DNA from: Catellatospora coxensis
GTDB taxonomy: Bacteria > Actinomycetota > Actinomycetes > Mycobacteriales > Micromonosporaceae
Assembly (NCBI RefSeq): GCF_016862635.1
Contig: NZ_BONI01000095.1
Span: 1-32,348, forward strand
DNA length: 32,348 nt
Direction: 5' to 3'
The notes below the pieces were generated by a model, which saw nothing but the letters and a program-made list of their open reading frames with translations, searched no databases and was not told where the DNA came from. A program made the position numbers and the translations under genes. Within the stretch, counting starts at the first letter, position 1, and the number at the start of each line of letters is the position of its first letter. Of this stretch, positions 8,742 through 17,640 are shown piece by piece.

Positions 8742-9194
8742 TCATCGCCAACCGTGTGGACGCCGCGCCGCCGTCGCCGGGCGCAGGCAGCGATACCGCA
8801 GCACCACGGCGCGGCGGCGGTCGGCGTGCTGCCACGGGTTCACGGCGTCCGGGCGGTCGCGCGGGGTGGCCGCGAGCAGCTGCTCGGCGCGCAGCGCCTC
8901 GATGGCGGCGCGCACGTGCGGCGGCGGGTCGGCGACCGTCAGGTGCACGCCCAGCCGCAGCGCGCTGGTCCGGAACAGCATCAGCACGCTGACCCCCGCC
9001 GCGTCGATCGCGTCGAGGCCGGCGCAGTCCACGGTGAGCCGGTCGGTGGGATAGCGGTCGAGCACGACCCCGATCGCTCTGCCGAGCTGGTGTGCGGTGG
9101 TCGAGTCCAGCCGCCCGCAGGCGGTCAGGTACACGCCCACCGGCGAGGTGTACAGGCGCAGCTCCAGCTTGTCGGTCATCGTCCGCTCGCTCAC
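8742..9194 (-). CDS. STAS-domain protein (anti-sigma factor antagonist-like)
   Basis: A 150-residue protein with a STAS domain at about residues 8-105: LELRLYTSPVGVYLTACGRLDSTTAHQLGRAI, then DRLTVDCAGLDAIDAAGVSVLMLFRTSA. In classical antagonists such as SpoIIAA the D-S-S/A-G turn carries the serine that is phosphorylated by an anti-sigma kinase. Here the turn reads IDAAG, so Ala replaces Ser. A basic, Arg-rich tail of about 40 residues follows the domain. No anti-sigma kinase is encoded nearby. The start could be the GTG at 9194 or the ATG at 9179 (MTDKLEL); neither has a strong Shine-Dalgarno. It converges on the DUF427 gene. Confidence 0.82.
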   Translation of the reverse strand: MSERTMTDKLELRLYTSPVGVYLTACGRLDSTTAHQLGRAIGVVLDRYPTDRLTVDCAGLDAIDAAGVSVLMLFRTSALRLGVHLTVADPPPHVRAAIEALRAEQLLAATPRDRPDAVNPWQHADRRRAVVLRYRCLRPATAARRPHGWR

Positions 9195-9297
9195 GTCGCT
9201 GTGATGGTCGGGTTTGGCTGACGTTTCCCCGAACGGCGGGCCGGCAATCCTTGAACTCGGTCACGATTGGGCAACAAGCCGGACGGCGGGCGGTATC

Positions 9298-9325
9298 GTG
9301 CCGGAGTAAATCGATCATCCGGCAC
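9298..9325 (+). repeat. inverted repeat in the kup leader
   Basis: A perfect 8-bp inverted repeat (GTGCCGGA / TCCGGCAC) with a 12-base loop ends 22 bases before the kup GTG start. It could be an RNA hairpin or an operator. I could not recognise a ydaO/c-di-AMP riboswitch around it. Confidence 0.45.
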
Positions 9326-9347
9326 CGAGCGCCCGAGGGGGCTTCCC

Positions 9348-11282
9348 GTGACGAGCCGTCAGGAAGAGACCGGGCACGCCCCGGGCGCACGGGACGTGGT
9401 GCGGCTCGCCGTCGTCGTCGGCGCGCTCGGGGTGGTGTTCGGCGACATCGGCACCAGCCCGATCTACACGATGCAGACCGTGTTCAACCCGGCGGACCCG
9501 CACCCGGTGCCGGTCAGCATCGACAACGTGTTCGGCGTGGTCTCGCTGATCTTCTGGTCCGTGATGATCATCGTGACGGTCACCTACATCCTGCTGGCCA
9601 TGCGGGTCGACAACCAGGGTGAGGGCGGCATCATGGCCCTGATCACGCTGCTGCGCCGGTGGAGCTCCGCCAGCGCCGGAAAGGTCGCGGCGGTGCTCGC
9701 GGTGGTGGGCATCTTCGGCGCGGCGCTGTTCTTCGGCGACAGCATGATCACCCCGGCGATCTCGGTGCTGTCCGCGATCGAAGGCCTGAAGATCGTCAAC
9801 CCCGACCTGGAGCCGGCGATCATCCCGGTCACCGCCGTGATCATCGTGGCCCTGTTCATGGTGCAGCGCCGGGGCACCGCCGCGGTGGGCCGGGTGTTCG
9901 GCCCCGTCATGATCGCCTGGTTCCTGGTCATCGCCGTGTTCGGGATCGCCGGCATCACCCACCACCCCGACATCCTCGAGGCCCTGTCCCCGACGTACGC
10001 GCTGAGCTTCCTGTCCCAGCACTTCGGCATCGCGTTCTTCGCGCTCGCCGCGATCGTCCTGTCGGTCACCGGCGCCGAGGCCCTCTACGCCGACATGGGC
10101 CACTTCGGCCGCCTGGCCATCACCTACGGCTGGCTGGGCCTGGTCCTGCCCGCCTGCGTGCTCAGCTACCTCGGCCAGGGCGCGCTCATCCTCGAAGACC
10201 CGGACAACATCAGCAGCCCGTTCTTCCTGCTCGCCCCGGGCTGGGCCCGGCTGCCACTGGTCGTGCTGGCCACCGCCGCGACCGTCATCGCCTCCCAGGC
10301 CGTCATCACCGGCGCGTACTCGGTCGCCTCCCAGGCCGCTCAGCTGGGCTACCTGCCCCGGCTGCGCATCGCGCACACCTCCGAGTCGACCATGGGCCAG
10401 ATCTACGTCCCGTGGATAAACTGGCTGCTCATGGTCTCGGTGCTCACCCTGGTCTTCGCGTTCCAGACCTCCGCCGCGCTGGCGTACGCCTTCGGCATGG
10501 CCGTCACCGCCACCATCACCATCACCACGCTGCTGTTCTTCTACGTCGCCCGCCTCAAGTGGGGCACCCCGTGGTGGCTGCTCGGCACCGGAGCGGTCCT
10601 GCTGCTCGGCGTCGACCTGCTGTTCGTCGCCGCGAACCTGACCAAGCTGGTGCACGGCGCGTGGCTGCCGCTGCTCATCGGCCTCACCGCGTTCACCATC
10701 ATGACCACCTGGCAGAAGGGCCGGCAGGTCGTCACCGCCGAACGCGAACGCACCGAGGGCACCCTGCCGGAGTTCGTCGAGCAGCTGCGCGAGGCCCGCG
10801 CGACGACGGCCACCGTGCCGGGCACGGCGATCTTCCTCAACCGCGGCAAGCAGACCGCTCCGCTGGCGCTGCGCGCCAACCTCGAACACAACCACGTCCG
10901 GCACGAACACGTCGTGATCATGTCCCTGGAGACCGACACCGTGCCGTTCGTGCCCGCCGAGGAGCGGGTCACCGTCGACGATCTCGGCTACGCCGACGAC
11001 GGGATCACCCACGTGACGGCCCGGTTCGGGTACATGGACACCCCGGACGTGCCGGCCGCGCTGCGCACCCTGGACCCGGCCGCGACCGAGGGCCCGCTGG
11101 ACCTCGACAACGCGACCTACTTCCTGTCCAAGATCGAGCTAAGGCGCGGTCCCGCGCCGACGATGGCCACCTGGCGCAAGCGGCTGTTCATCGCCACCTC
11201 CTACATCACCGCCGACGCCGCCGCCCACTTCGGCCTGCCCCGCGACCGGACCATCATCATGGGCAGCCACATCGACGTCTGA
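9348..11282 (+). CDS. kup: Kup-type potassium uptake transporter
   Basis: A 644-residue membrane protein of the KUP/HAK/KT family, which imports K+ with protons. The N-terminal signature VVFGDIGTSPIYTMQTVF and the second conserved block GALFFGDSMITPAISVLSAIEGL are both present. There are 12 predicted membrane segments up to about residue 445. A cytosolic C-terminal domain follows, with the typical TAIFLNRGKQTAPLALRANLEHN motif and a final FGLPRDRTIIMGSHIDV. The length is normal for Kup. The GTG at 9348 has GAGGGGG 6 bases upstream; an earlier in-frame start at 9267 lacks one. The last 144 bases are overlapped in antisense by a methyltransferase gene. Confidence 0.93.
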   Translation: MTSRQEETGHAPGARDVVRLAVVVGALGVVFGDIGTSPIYTMQTVFNPADPHPVPVSIDNVFGVVSLIFWSVMIIVTVTYILLAMRVDNQGEGGIMALITLLRRWSSASAGKVAAVLAVVGIFGAALFFGDSMITPAISVLSAIEGLKIVNPDLEPAIIPVTAVIIVALFMVQRRGTAAVGRVFGPVMIAWFLVIAVFGIAGITHHPDILEALSPTYALSFLSQHFGIAFFALAAIVLSVTGAEALYADMGHFGRLAITYGWLGLVLPACVLSYLGQGALILEDPDNISSPFFLLAPGWARLPLVVLATAATVIASQAVITGAYSVASQAAQLGYLPRLRIAHTSESTMGQIYVPWINWLLMVSVLTLVFAFQTSAALAYAFGMAVTATITITTLLFFYVARLKWGTPWWLLGTGAVLLLGVDLLFVAANLTKLVHGAWLPLLIGLTAFTIMTTWQKGRQVVTAERERTEGTLPEFVEQLREARATTATVPGTAIFLNRGKQTAPLALRANLEHNHVRHEHVVIMSLETDTVPFVPAEERVTVDDLGYADDGITHVTARFGYMDTPDVPAALRTLDPAATEGPLDLDNATYFLSKIELRRGPAPTMATWRKRLFIATSYITADAAAHFGLPRDRTIIMGSHIDV

Positions 11283-12029
11283 GGCCACGGTCACGCGGTG
11301 CGGTACCACCGCTCGGCGGAAGCGGGCATCATCCTGCGTGACGAGGCGGTCCGCGCCCGTGCGGCCTCGTCGGCCGACACGCTGCCAGATCCCCTCCCAC
11401 TGCGACCACTGGCCCGCGGCGGGCGGGGTGCGCCGGGTGCTGTGCAGCCGCAGCGGCATCTCCTCGGTGAACCGGTCACCGAGGAGGGCCTGCAACTCAT
11501 GTGCGGTGAAGAAGCGGATGTCCAGCCCGGTCTTCGGCCCGCTGCGGTAGCGGATGGTGTAACCGTCGCCGGGCGCGGTCTCGACCACGTCGTGGTCGTA
11601 TTCGATGTCGGTGGCCGTGGCGTTCACCCGGACGCAGAGCAGCCCGCCCGGCGCGACCCGGGCGGCGGCTTCGCCGAGGTGGCGATGGGCTTGAGCGCGA
11701 GTGCCGTGCTGGAAGACCTGGATCCCGACGACCAGGTCGTGATCCCCCGGCACCGCGGAGAGATCCCCGACGATCAGCCGGTCGGCGCGGTCGGGACGGC
11801 GTGCCCGCAGCTGGGCGATCGCTTCGGCGGAGATGTCGACGCCGATCAGGTCCAGGCCCGCGTCGAGCAGGGGCAGCAGGTTACGGCCGTTGCCGCAACC
11901 GATGTAGACGCCTCGGCGCAGCCCGTACCGGGCAGCCGCCGTCACGATGTCGTCGACGAAGCCGACGGGCGGGTCGTCGAGGTATCGACCGGCAAGGTAC
12001 TCGACATTCCACAGCTCGGCAGCGTCCAC
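11139..12029 (-). CDS. class I SAM-dependent methyltransferase with an odd C-terminal tail
   Basis: A 296-residue protein. Residues 1-217 form a plausible methyltransferase: GVYIGCGNGRNLLPLLDAGLD (motif I, 41-50), then DLIGVDISAEAIAQLRAR, HDLVVGIQVFQHGT and APGGLLCVRVNA, ending with QWSQWEGIWQRVG. From about residue 218 the sequence becomes Arg/Gly-rich and low-complexity. The last 48 codons run antisense through the 3' end of kup. A shift of one base near 11380 would lead to a stop at 11291, just outside kup, so a frameshift in the gene or the assembly is possible. The GTG start lies 6 bases after TACCCT, consistent with a leaderless transcript. It sits 28 bases downstream of the propeller gene on the same strand. 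Confidence 0.75.
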   Translation of the reverse strand: MDAAELWNVEYLAGRYLDDPPVGFVDDIVTAAARYGLRRGVYIGCGNGRNLLPLLDAGLDLIGVDISAEAIAQLRARRPDRADRLIVGDLSAVPGDHDLVVGIQVFQHGTRAQAHRHLGEAAARVAPGGLLCVRVNATATDIEYDHDVVETAPGDGYTIRYRSGPKTGLDIRFFTAHELQALLGDRFTEEMPLRLHSTRRTPPAAGQWSQWEGIWQRVGRRGRTGADRLVTQDDARFRRAVVPHRVTVASDVDVAAHDDGPVAGQAEVGGGVGGDVGGGDEQPLAPGGHRRRGTAP

Positions 12030-12057
12030 CCCAGGAGGGTAGGCGAGCCGAGCTCGC

Positions 12058-14358
12058 TCACAGCACCGGCGCTCCGACGTCGAGCCGGTAGACGCCCAGG
12101 CCGTAAGTGCCTGCGGTGATCAGGGTGCGGCCGCCGGAGACGGCGGTCGCCAGGTCCATGACCGACACCACCGGCAGGCCGGTGCCGGCCGCCGACCAGG
12201 TCGCGCCGGCGTCGGTGGAGGTGAACACGCCGACGTCGGTGCCGACGTAGATCGCGTTGCGGTTCTGCGGGTCGAGGACCAGGTCGTTGACGGGCGCGTT
12301 GGGCAGGTTGCCGGAGATCTGCTGCCAGCTGGCGCCGCCGTTGGTGGTGCGGTAGACGTGCGCGGCCGAGTCGCCCGTGGTGTAGCCGGAGAACGTGGCG
12401 TAGACCAGGTTGGCGTCGGTCGGGTCGACGGTGAGCCGGGTGACCCAGCGCTGCGGCAGCGCGGTGCCGATCTCGGTCCAGGTGCTGCCGGTGTTGCGGG
12501 TGACCCAGATCCGGCCGTCGTCGGTGCCGACGTAGACGGTCGCGGCGCTGGTCTTCGCGACGGCGATCGTCGAGATGGTGTTGTAGCTGGTGCTGCCGCT
12601 GCTGCCCCGGCTCAGGTCGCCGCTGATCGCGGTCCAGGTCTGCGCCGAGTTGGTGGAGCGGTTGAGGCGGTTGCCGCCGTAGTACATGATCGCCGGGTTG
12701 GACGGGTCGAACACCACCGGCGTCAGCCAGGCCCGGCGGTCCGAGGTCGTCGAGCCGAAGCCGCTCATCGAGTTGCCGCCGTTGGTGGACCGGCCGCAGG
12801 AGCCGTTCTGCGAGCAGGCGTACACCTTCTGGTGGTTGGTCGGGTCGATGAGGTTCTGCAGGCCGTCGCCGCCGTAGTAGGAGCCCCACGCCGACCAGGA
12901 CCGGACCGAGCCGTTGTCCTGCAGGCCGCCGCTGACGCGGGTGACGTCCTGCTGGGACACCGCGACGGTGTAGAACTGCATGTTGCCCAGCCGGGTGGTC
13001 TTGGTCCAGCTGCCGCTCAGCGACCCGTTCGCGGTGGAGCGGTAGATGCCGCCGTCGTTGCCGAAGAACACGCGGTTGGCGACCCGCGGGTCGAACGCCA
13101 CGGCGTGCTGGTCGACGTGGAAAGAGCTGGAGTTGCTGGTCCAGCTGCCGCCGGCGTTGCTGGATTCGAGCATCGGCACGCCGGGCACGAAGATGTGCTG
13201 GGGCGCGACCGGGTCCACGAAGATCCGGGAGAACCACCAGCCGAACGTGGACTGCGACGAGTTCAGCGCCGTCGTGTTGGTGATCTTCGTCCAGGTGTCG
13301 CCGCGGTTGGTGGAGGTCCAGAAGCCGAGGAAGTTGCCGGTGGCGTTGGCCGCGATGGCGTACACCCGGTTGGCGTCGCTCTTGGCGACCGCGACGCCCA
13401 TCCGGCCGACGTTGGTGCCGGAGGCGGGCAGGGTGCCGGCGAGGCGGGTGAAGCTCGTCCCGCCGTCGGTGGACCGGAACAGGCCGGAGCCGACGCCGCC
13501 GTAGCGGCGGCTGCCGGGCATCCGCTGGTGGTCCCACATCGTGACGTAGATGCGGTTGGAGTCGGCCGGGTCGAGGGCGACGTCCGAGGCCCCGGTGGTG
13601 GAGTTGGCCCCGGCGAGGATGCGCGTCCAGTTCGCGCCGCCGTCGGTGGTGCGGTAGAGGCCGCGGTCGCCGCCCGGCACGTACAGGTTGCCGGTGGCCG
13701 CGACGAGGATGCGGTTCTCGTTGGTCGGGTCGATGACGATGCGGCCGATCCGGTTGGTGCCGGTCAGGCCGACCGACTGCCAGGTCACGCCGCGGTCGGT
13801 GGAGCGGTAGACACCGGTGCCGGGGAACGAGGCGCTGCCCCCGCCGGGGTTGGCCTCGCCGGTCCCGGCGTAGAGGACGCCCGCGCTGGTGATCGCGATC
13901 GCGCCGATGGCCTGGGTGATGGCGGCGTCCCACGCGTAGTTGAACGTGCTGCCCGAGTCGGTGCTCTTCCAGACCCCGCCCGAGGCGGTGGCGGCGTAGA
14001 CGGTGTTGGCCACCGACGGGTCGACGACCAGGTCGGTGACGCGCCCGCCGAGGTTCGTCGGGCCCATCGACTGCCAGGCGGGCAGCGCCGCGAAGGTGGA
14101 CGCGCCGCCGCTCACCCGTTCGGCCTGGGCGCGGGCGCGCCGTTCCAGCGCGACCAGGTCGCCGGTCTGGCGTGGGCCGAGACGCTGCGCCAGGAACCAT
14201 TCGTCGGCTCCGGACGGTCCGGCGGCGCCTTCCAGCGCCTCCAGCGCGGCGACGTCGGGTCCGATGACGACATCGGCGGGCCGGCCGTGCGCGTGGGCCG
14301 ACGCGGCCAGCGACAGGGCCAACAGGACGGTCAGGCTGAAACCCAGTGATGATCTCAT
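12058..14358 (-). CDS. secreted Asp-box (BNR) repeat beta-propeller protein
   Basis: A 766-residue exported protein. A signal peptide (MRSSLGFSLTVLLALSLAAS, cleavage near AHA at residue 23) precedes a ~60-residue linker. The rest is packed with Asp-box repeats of the S/T-x-D/N-x-G-x-T/S-W/F type. I count about twelve, for example STDSGSTF, STDRGVTW, TTDGGANW, STNRGDTW, TRNTGSTW, TTNGGASW and STDAGATW. Spacing fits two sortilin/xyloglucanase-like propellers. Such folds occur in GH74 glycosidases, sialidases and Vps10-like binding proteins; no catalytic pair can be assigned here. It is divergent from a sugar-type ABC importer across 65 bases. The ATG at 14358 has GGGG 5 bases upstream. Confidence 0.88.
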   Translation of the reverse strand: MRSSLGFSLTVLLALSLAASAHAHGRPADVVIGPDVAALEALEGAAGPSGADEWFLAQRLGPRQTGDLVALERRARAQAERVSGGASTFAALPAWQSMGPTNLGGRVTDLVVDPSVANTVYAATASGGVWKSTDSGSTFNYAWDAAITQAIGAIAITSAGVLYAGTGEANPGGGSASFPGTGVYRSTDRGVTWQSVGLTGTNRIGRIVIDPTNENRILVAATGNLYVPGGDRGLYRTTDGGANWTRILAGANSTTGASDVALDPADSNRIYVTMWDHQRMPGSRRYGGVGSGLFRSTDGGTSFTRLAGTLPASGTNVGRMGVAVAKSDANRVYAIAANATGNFLGFWTSTNRGDTWTKITNTTALNSSQSTFGWWFSRIFVDPVAPQHIFVPGVPMLESSNAGGSWTSNSSSFHVDQHAVAFDPRVANRVFFGNDGGIYRSTANGSLSGSWTKTTRLGNMQFYTVAVSQQDVTRVSGGLQDNGSVRSWSAWGSYYGGDGLQNLIDPTNHQKVYACSQNGSCGRSTNGGNSMSGFGSTTSDRRAWLTPVVFDPSNPAIMYYGGNRLNRSTNSAQTWTAISGDLSRGSSGSTSYNTISTIAVAKTSAATVYVGTDDGRIWVTRNTGSTWTEIGTALPQRWVTRLTVDPTDANLVYATFSGYTTGDSAAHVYRTTNGGASWQQISGNLPNAPVNDLVLDPQNRNAIYVGTDVGVFTSTDAGATWSAAGTGLPVVSVMDLATAVSGGRTLITAGTYGLGVYRLDVGAPVL

Positions 14359-14423
14359 ATTCCCCACCCCGGCTAGACATGCAATGCTACGCATCCATAC
14401 ATCGAAAGCTCTAGAGGTGACCG

Positions 14424-15284
14424 GTGGTTTGGCACGACTTCGCCGCGAAGCGGCGTAGCACCGTGCGCGGTGTGCCGCAACGCCGCCGCACCTACGGGGC
14501 CGTCGCCGTGACGCTGCTGTTCACCGCGCCGCTGGCGCTGCTGGTGACCGGCTCGCTACGCGAACCCGGCCTGCCGCCCGTCGTCGCGCCGCCGCTGCTG
14601 CCGGACGACCCCGGCCTCACCGCCTACCAGCAGGCGATCACCCACGGCGACCTGGTACGCGCGGCCGCCAACTCGATGCTCGTCGCCGCGGTCGGGGTGC
14701 CGCTGAGCCTGCTGGTGGCCTCGCTGGCCGGGTTCGCCCTGGCCCGGCTCCCCCGCCTGGTCACCGGCACCGTGATCGCACTGTCCGTGCTGGCGATGAT
14801 GGTGCCCGCCACCGCGCTGCTGCTGCCGCGCTTCGTGCTGTTCCGCACGCTCCACCTGACCGACACCCTGGTGCCGCTCGTCGCGCCCGCGCTGATCGCC
14901 ACCTCACCGCTGTACCCGCTGATCTACTACCTCGCCTTCCGGGCCATCCCCGCCGACAGCTACGACCTGTGCCGGCTCGCCGACCTCACACCGATGCAGA
15001 CGTGGCGGCGCATGGCGCTGCCCCAGGTGCAGCCGGTCACCGCCGGGCTGGCCGCGCTCACCTTCGTGCTGACCTGGTCGAACCTGCTCGACCCGATGGT
15101 CTACCTGTACGACCGGGCCGCCTTCACGCTGCCGCTGGCGCTGCGGGCCCTGGCCGCCATGGACCCGCACAACCAGCCCGTGTTCCTCGCCGGCGCCGTG
15201 CTCACCACCCTGCCGACCCTGCTCGTGCTCGGCATCGCCCAGCGCCGGTTCCTGCACTCCTACGCCCCTGAAGGAGCCTCGTGA
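14424..15284 (+). CDS. ABC importer permease, MalG-type
   Basis: A 286-residue inner-membrane permease of the CUT1 (sugar) type with about six segments. The conserved cytosolic loop that docks the ATPase is DLCRLADLTPMQTWRRMALPQVQP, a divergent EAA motif. Segments flanking it (SPLYPLIYYLAFRAIPAD, and the C-terminal VFLAGAVLTTLPTLLVLGIAQRRFL) match the MalG family. It opens a four-gene operon and would pair with the second permease (17637-18566). The start is GTG at 14424, with GAGGTGA just upstream. Its last bases overlap the next start (GTGA). Substrate unknown. Confidence 0.9.
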   Translation: MVWHDFAAKRRSTVRGVPQRRRTYGAVAVTLLFTAPLALLVTGSLREPGLPPVVAPPLLPDDPGLTAYQQAITHGDLVRAAANSMLVAAVGVPLSLLVASLAGFALARLPRLVTGTVIALSVLAMMVPATALLLPRFVLFRTLHLTDTLVPLVAPALIATSPLYPLIYYLAFRAIPADSYDLCRLADLTPMQTWRRMALPQVQPVTAGLAALTFVLTWSNLLDPMVYLYDRAAFTLPLALRALAAMDPHNQPVFLAGAVLTTLPTLLVLGIAQRRFLHSYAPEGAS

Positions 15285-16597
15285 AGCGAACAGCCGCCCT
15301 GCTGAGCCTGCTCTTCCTGGTCACCGCCGCCGGATGCGCCGGCGACGCCGAGCCGGCCGCCGACACCGTGTCCCTGCTGGTCGCCGGCACCCCCGACGAG
15401 CTGGCCGCGTACCGGTCGCTGGCCGCCGAGTACCAGAAGGCGTCCCCCGGCGCGACCGTGAACCTGATCGAGGCGAGCAGCGCCAAGGACCTGATGACCA
15501 GGGTGTCCACCTCGGTCGCCGGCAACGCCGCACCCGACCTGTTCCTGATCAACTACCGCAACTACGGGCAGTTCGCCGTCAAGGGCGCGCTCGCGCCGCT
15601 GACCGCCCGGCTGGCCGCCTCCGGCAGCCTGCACGAGCGGGACTTCTACCCGCAGGCCATGGGCGCCTTCCGCTGGGGCGGCGAGCAGATGTGCCTGCCG
15701 CAGAACATCTCCAGCCTCGCCGTCTACTACAACCGCAGCCTGTTCCAGAAGTACGAGGTCGCCGAGCCGGTGGCGGGCTGGCACTGGAACGACCTGGTCG
15801 CCACCGCGCAGGCGCTGACCCGCGACGCGGGCGGCCGGACCGTCAAGGCCGGGGACCCGGAGACCGCCGGGGTGCCGGCGGCCGTGCACGGGCTGGGCGT
15901 CGCGCCGGAGCTGATCCGGCTCGCGCCGCTGATCTGGTCCAACGGCGGCGACATCGTCGACGACCCGGCCAAGCCGACCCGGCTCACCCTGGACACACCC
16001 GAGGCACGGCAGGTGATCCAGGACTTCCTGGACCTGACGAAGGTCGGCGTCGTCCCGTCCGACGTGGAGGTGGAGGCCCAGGACTACGAGGCCCGGTTCG
16101 CGGCGGGCAAGCTGGCCATGTTCGTGTCGTCCCGGCGGGTCACCACCGCGTTCCGGGCGATCACCGGGTTCGAGTGGGACGTCGCCCCGCTGCCGCAGTA
16201 CCGCTCCCCGGCCAACATCCTGCACAGCGACGCGTACTGCATGACCAAGGCGTCGAGCCGGCAGGACGCGGCGTGGCGCTTCCTCGAATACGCCCTGAGC
16301 GACCCCGGGGCCGCCCTGATGGCCCGGACCGGGCGCACCGTGCCGTCGCGGATCTCCGTGGCGACCTCGCCGGCGTTCCTGTCCCCCGGCACGCCGCCCG
16401 CCCGCTCGCAGATCTTCCTCGACACGATCCCGGCGCTGCGACCGGTGCCGACGATCTCGACCTGGCCGGAGATCGAGGACGCGACCGGCAAGGTCCTGGA
16501 GAACGCCTTCTTCCACGGCGACCCGCTGGACAAGGTGATCGCCGACCTCGACGCGGCGACCCGGCCGGTCTTCGCGCGGGGCACGGCGGCGCGGTGA
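15281..16597 (+). CDS. ABC importer lipoprotein solute-binding protein (family 1)
   Basis: A 438-residue extracytoplasmic binding protein. It has a lipoprotein signal with lipobox TAAGC (Cys19), so it is anchored on the outside of the membrane. The mature part starts with SLLVAGTPDELAAYRSLAAEYQ and continues with the family-1 pattern DLFLINYRNYGQFAVKGALAPL, YYNRSLFQKYEV, RFAAGKLAMFVSSRRV and WDVAPLPQYRSPANI. These are typical of sugar and oligosaccharide binders. The GTG at 15281 has AAGGAG at 15271-15276 and overlaps the permease stop by 4 bases. The ATPase start overlaps its own stop in the same way. Confidence 0.93.
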   Translation: MKRTAALLSLLFLVTAAGCAGDAEPAADTVSLLVAGTPDELAAYRSLAAEYQKASPGATVNLIEASSAKDLMTRVSTSVAGNAAPDLFLINYRNYGQFAVKGALAPLTARLAASGSLHERDFYPQAMGAFRWGGEQMCLPQNISSLAVYYNRSLFQKYEVAEPVAGWHWNDLVATAQALTRDAGGRTVKAGDPETAGVPAAVHGLGVAPELIRLAPLIWSNGGDIVDDPAKPTRLTLDTPEARQVIQDFLDLTKVGVVPSDVEVEAQDYEARFAAGKLAMFVSSRRVTTAFRAITGFEWDVAPLPQYRSPANILHSDAYCMTKASSRQDAAWRFLEYALSDPGAALMARTGRTVPSRISVATSPAFLSPGTPPARSQIFLDTIPALRPVPTISTWPEIEDATGKVLENAFFHGDPLDKVIADLDAATRPVFARGTAAR

Positions 16598-17640
16598 CAG
16601 CCGGGCTGCGGCTGCGCGGGGTGTCCCTGTCGCGCGGGGCGGTCACCGCCCTGCGCGGCATCGACCTCGCCGTGCCCCGGGGCGAGCTGCTCGTCGTGCT
16701 CGGCCCGTCCGGCGCGGGCAAGTCCTCGCTGCTGCGGGCCATCGCCGGGCTCGACCCGGTCACCGCGGGCACCGTCGCCATCGGCGGGCGCGACGTCACC
16801 GCGCAACGACCCGGGCAGCGCAACGTGTCCATGGTGTTCCAGAACCACTCGCTGCTGCCGCACCTGACCGTGGCCGACAACATCGCGTTCGGCGACCGGA
16901 TCCGCGGCGCGGGCCACCGAGCCGCCGCGGCCCGCGCGGCACAGGCCGCGGCGACCGTCGGCTGCCAGGACCTGCTGGCGCGCCGCCCGCACCAGCTGTC
17001 GGGCGGCGAGCGGCAGCGGGTGGCGCTGGCCCGCGCGCTGGTACGCGAACCCGACGTGTTCCTGCTCGACGAGCCGCTGGCCAACCTGGACGCCGAGCTG
17101 CGCCTGCGGATGCGCACCGAGATCCGGGCGGTGCACGACCGGCTCGGCACGACGACGGTCTACGTCACCCACGACCAGTCCGAGGCGATGGCGCTCGGCG
17201 ACCGGATCGCCGTGCTCCGCGACGGCCGCTTCGAGCAGGTAGGCACCCCCGACGAGGTATGGCGGCAGCCGCGCACCCGGCACGTCGCCGCGTTCGTCGG
17301 CGCGCCCGGCATGAACCTGCTCCCCGGCGACGGTCCGCTGACCCTGCCGGGCGGGCCGGCGACCGGCGTCGAGCTGGGCGTACGGCCCGAGCATGTGACG
17401 CTGGGCGGCACCCCGCCGGACCCGCTCGGCGAGGTGGAACGGGTCGAGGTGCTCGGCGAGGACGCGCTGGTGCACCTGACCGTCGGCGGGCACCCCCTGC
17501 TCGCCCGGGTGCCCGCCGCGGCCCGGCCCGCGCCCGGTGACCGGGTCGGCATCGGTGTCGCCGCGGAGCACCTGCACGTCTTCGACACCGCCACCGGCGA
17601 AAGGGTCCCGCAGCCCACCGCGGCCGGGCGGGCCGGGTGA
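16594..17640 (+). CDS. ABC importer ATPase, MalK/UgpC-type
   Basis: A 348-residue ATPase. It has Walker A (LGPSGAGKSSLLRAIAG), a Q-loop (VFQNHSLLPHLTV), signature LSGGERQRVALARALV, Walker B (VFLLDEPLANLDAEL) and an H-loop (YVTHDQSEAMALGDR). A C-terminal TOBE/MOP-like region (LGVRPEHVTLGG, GEDALVHLTVGG) is present, as in MalK and UgpC. It energises the two permeases. Actinomycete sugar importers often rely on a shared ATPase (MsiK) encoded elsewhere, so a dedicated one within the operon is notable. The start is the GTG at 16594, overlapping the binding-protein stop; the frame remains open far upstream but that part is a shadow of the binding-protein gene. Confidence 0.93.
   Translation: MTAGLRLRGVSLSRGAVTALRGIDLAVPRGELLVVLGPSGAGKSSLLRAIAGLDPVTAGTVAIGGRDVTAQRPGQRNVSMVFQNHSLLPHLTVADNIAFGDRIRGAGHRAAAARAAQAAATVGCQDLLARRPHQLSGGERQRVALARALVREPDVFLLDEPLANLDAELRLRMRTEIRAVHDRLGTTTVYVTHDQSEAMALGDRIAVLRDGRFEQVGTPDEVWRQPRTRHVAAFVGAPGMNLLPGDGPLTLPGGPATGVELGVRPEHVTLGGTPPDPLGEVERVEVLGEDALVHLTVGGHPLLARVPAAARPAPGDRVGIGVAAEHLHVFDTATGERVPQPTAAGRAG

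Noticed and set aside
9315..11012. Long minus-strand open frame opposite kup
   Set aside because: Low-complexity Asp/Gly/His/Arg-rich sequence without start signals; kup on the plus strand is certain.
12058..14358. Sialidase assignment for the Asp-box protein
   Set aside because: Asp boxes are structural and occur in many folds; the arginine triad and catalytic residues of sialidases could not be identified.
15334..16593. Long in-frame extension upstream of the ABC ATPase, suggesting a fusion protein
   Set aside because: The extension is Arg/Gly-rich shadow sequence of the binding-protein gene. The ATPase clearly starts at the GTGA junction at 16594.
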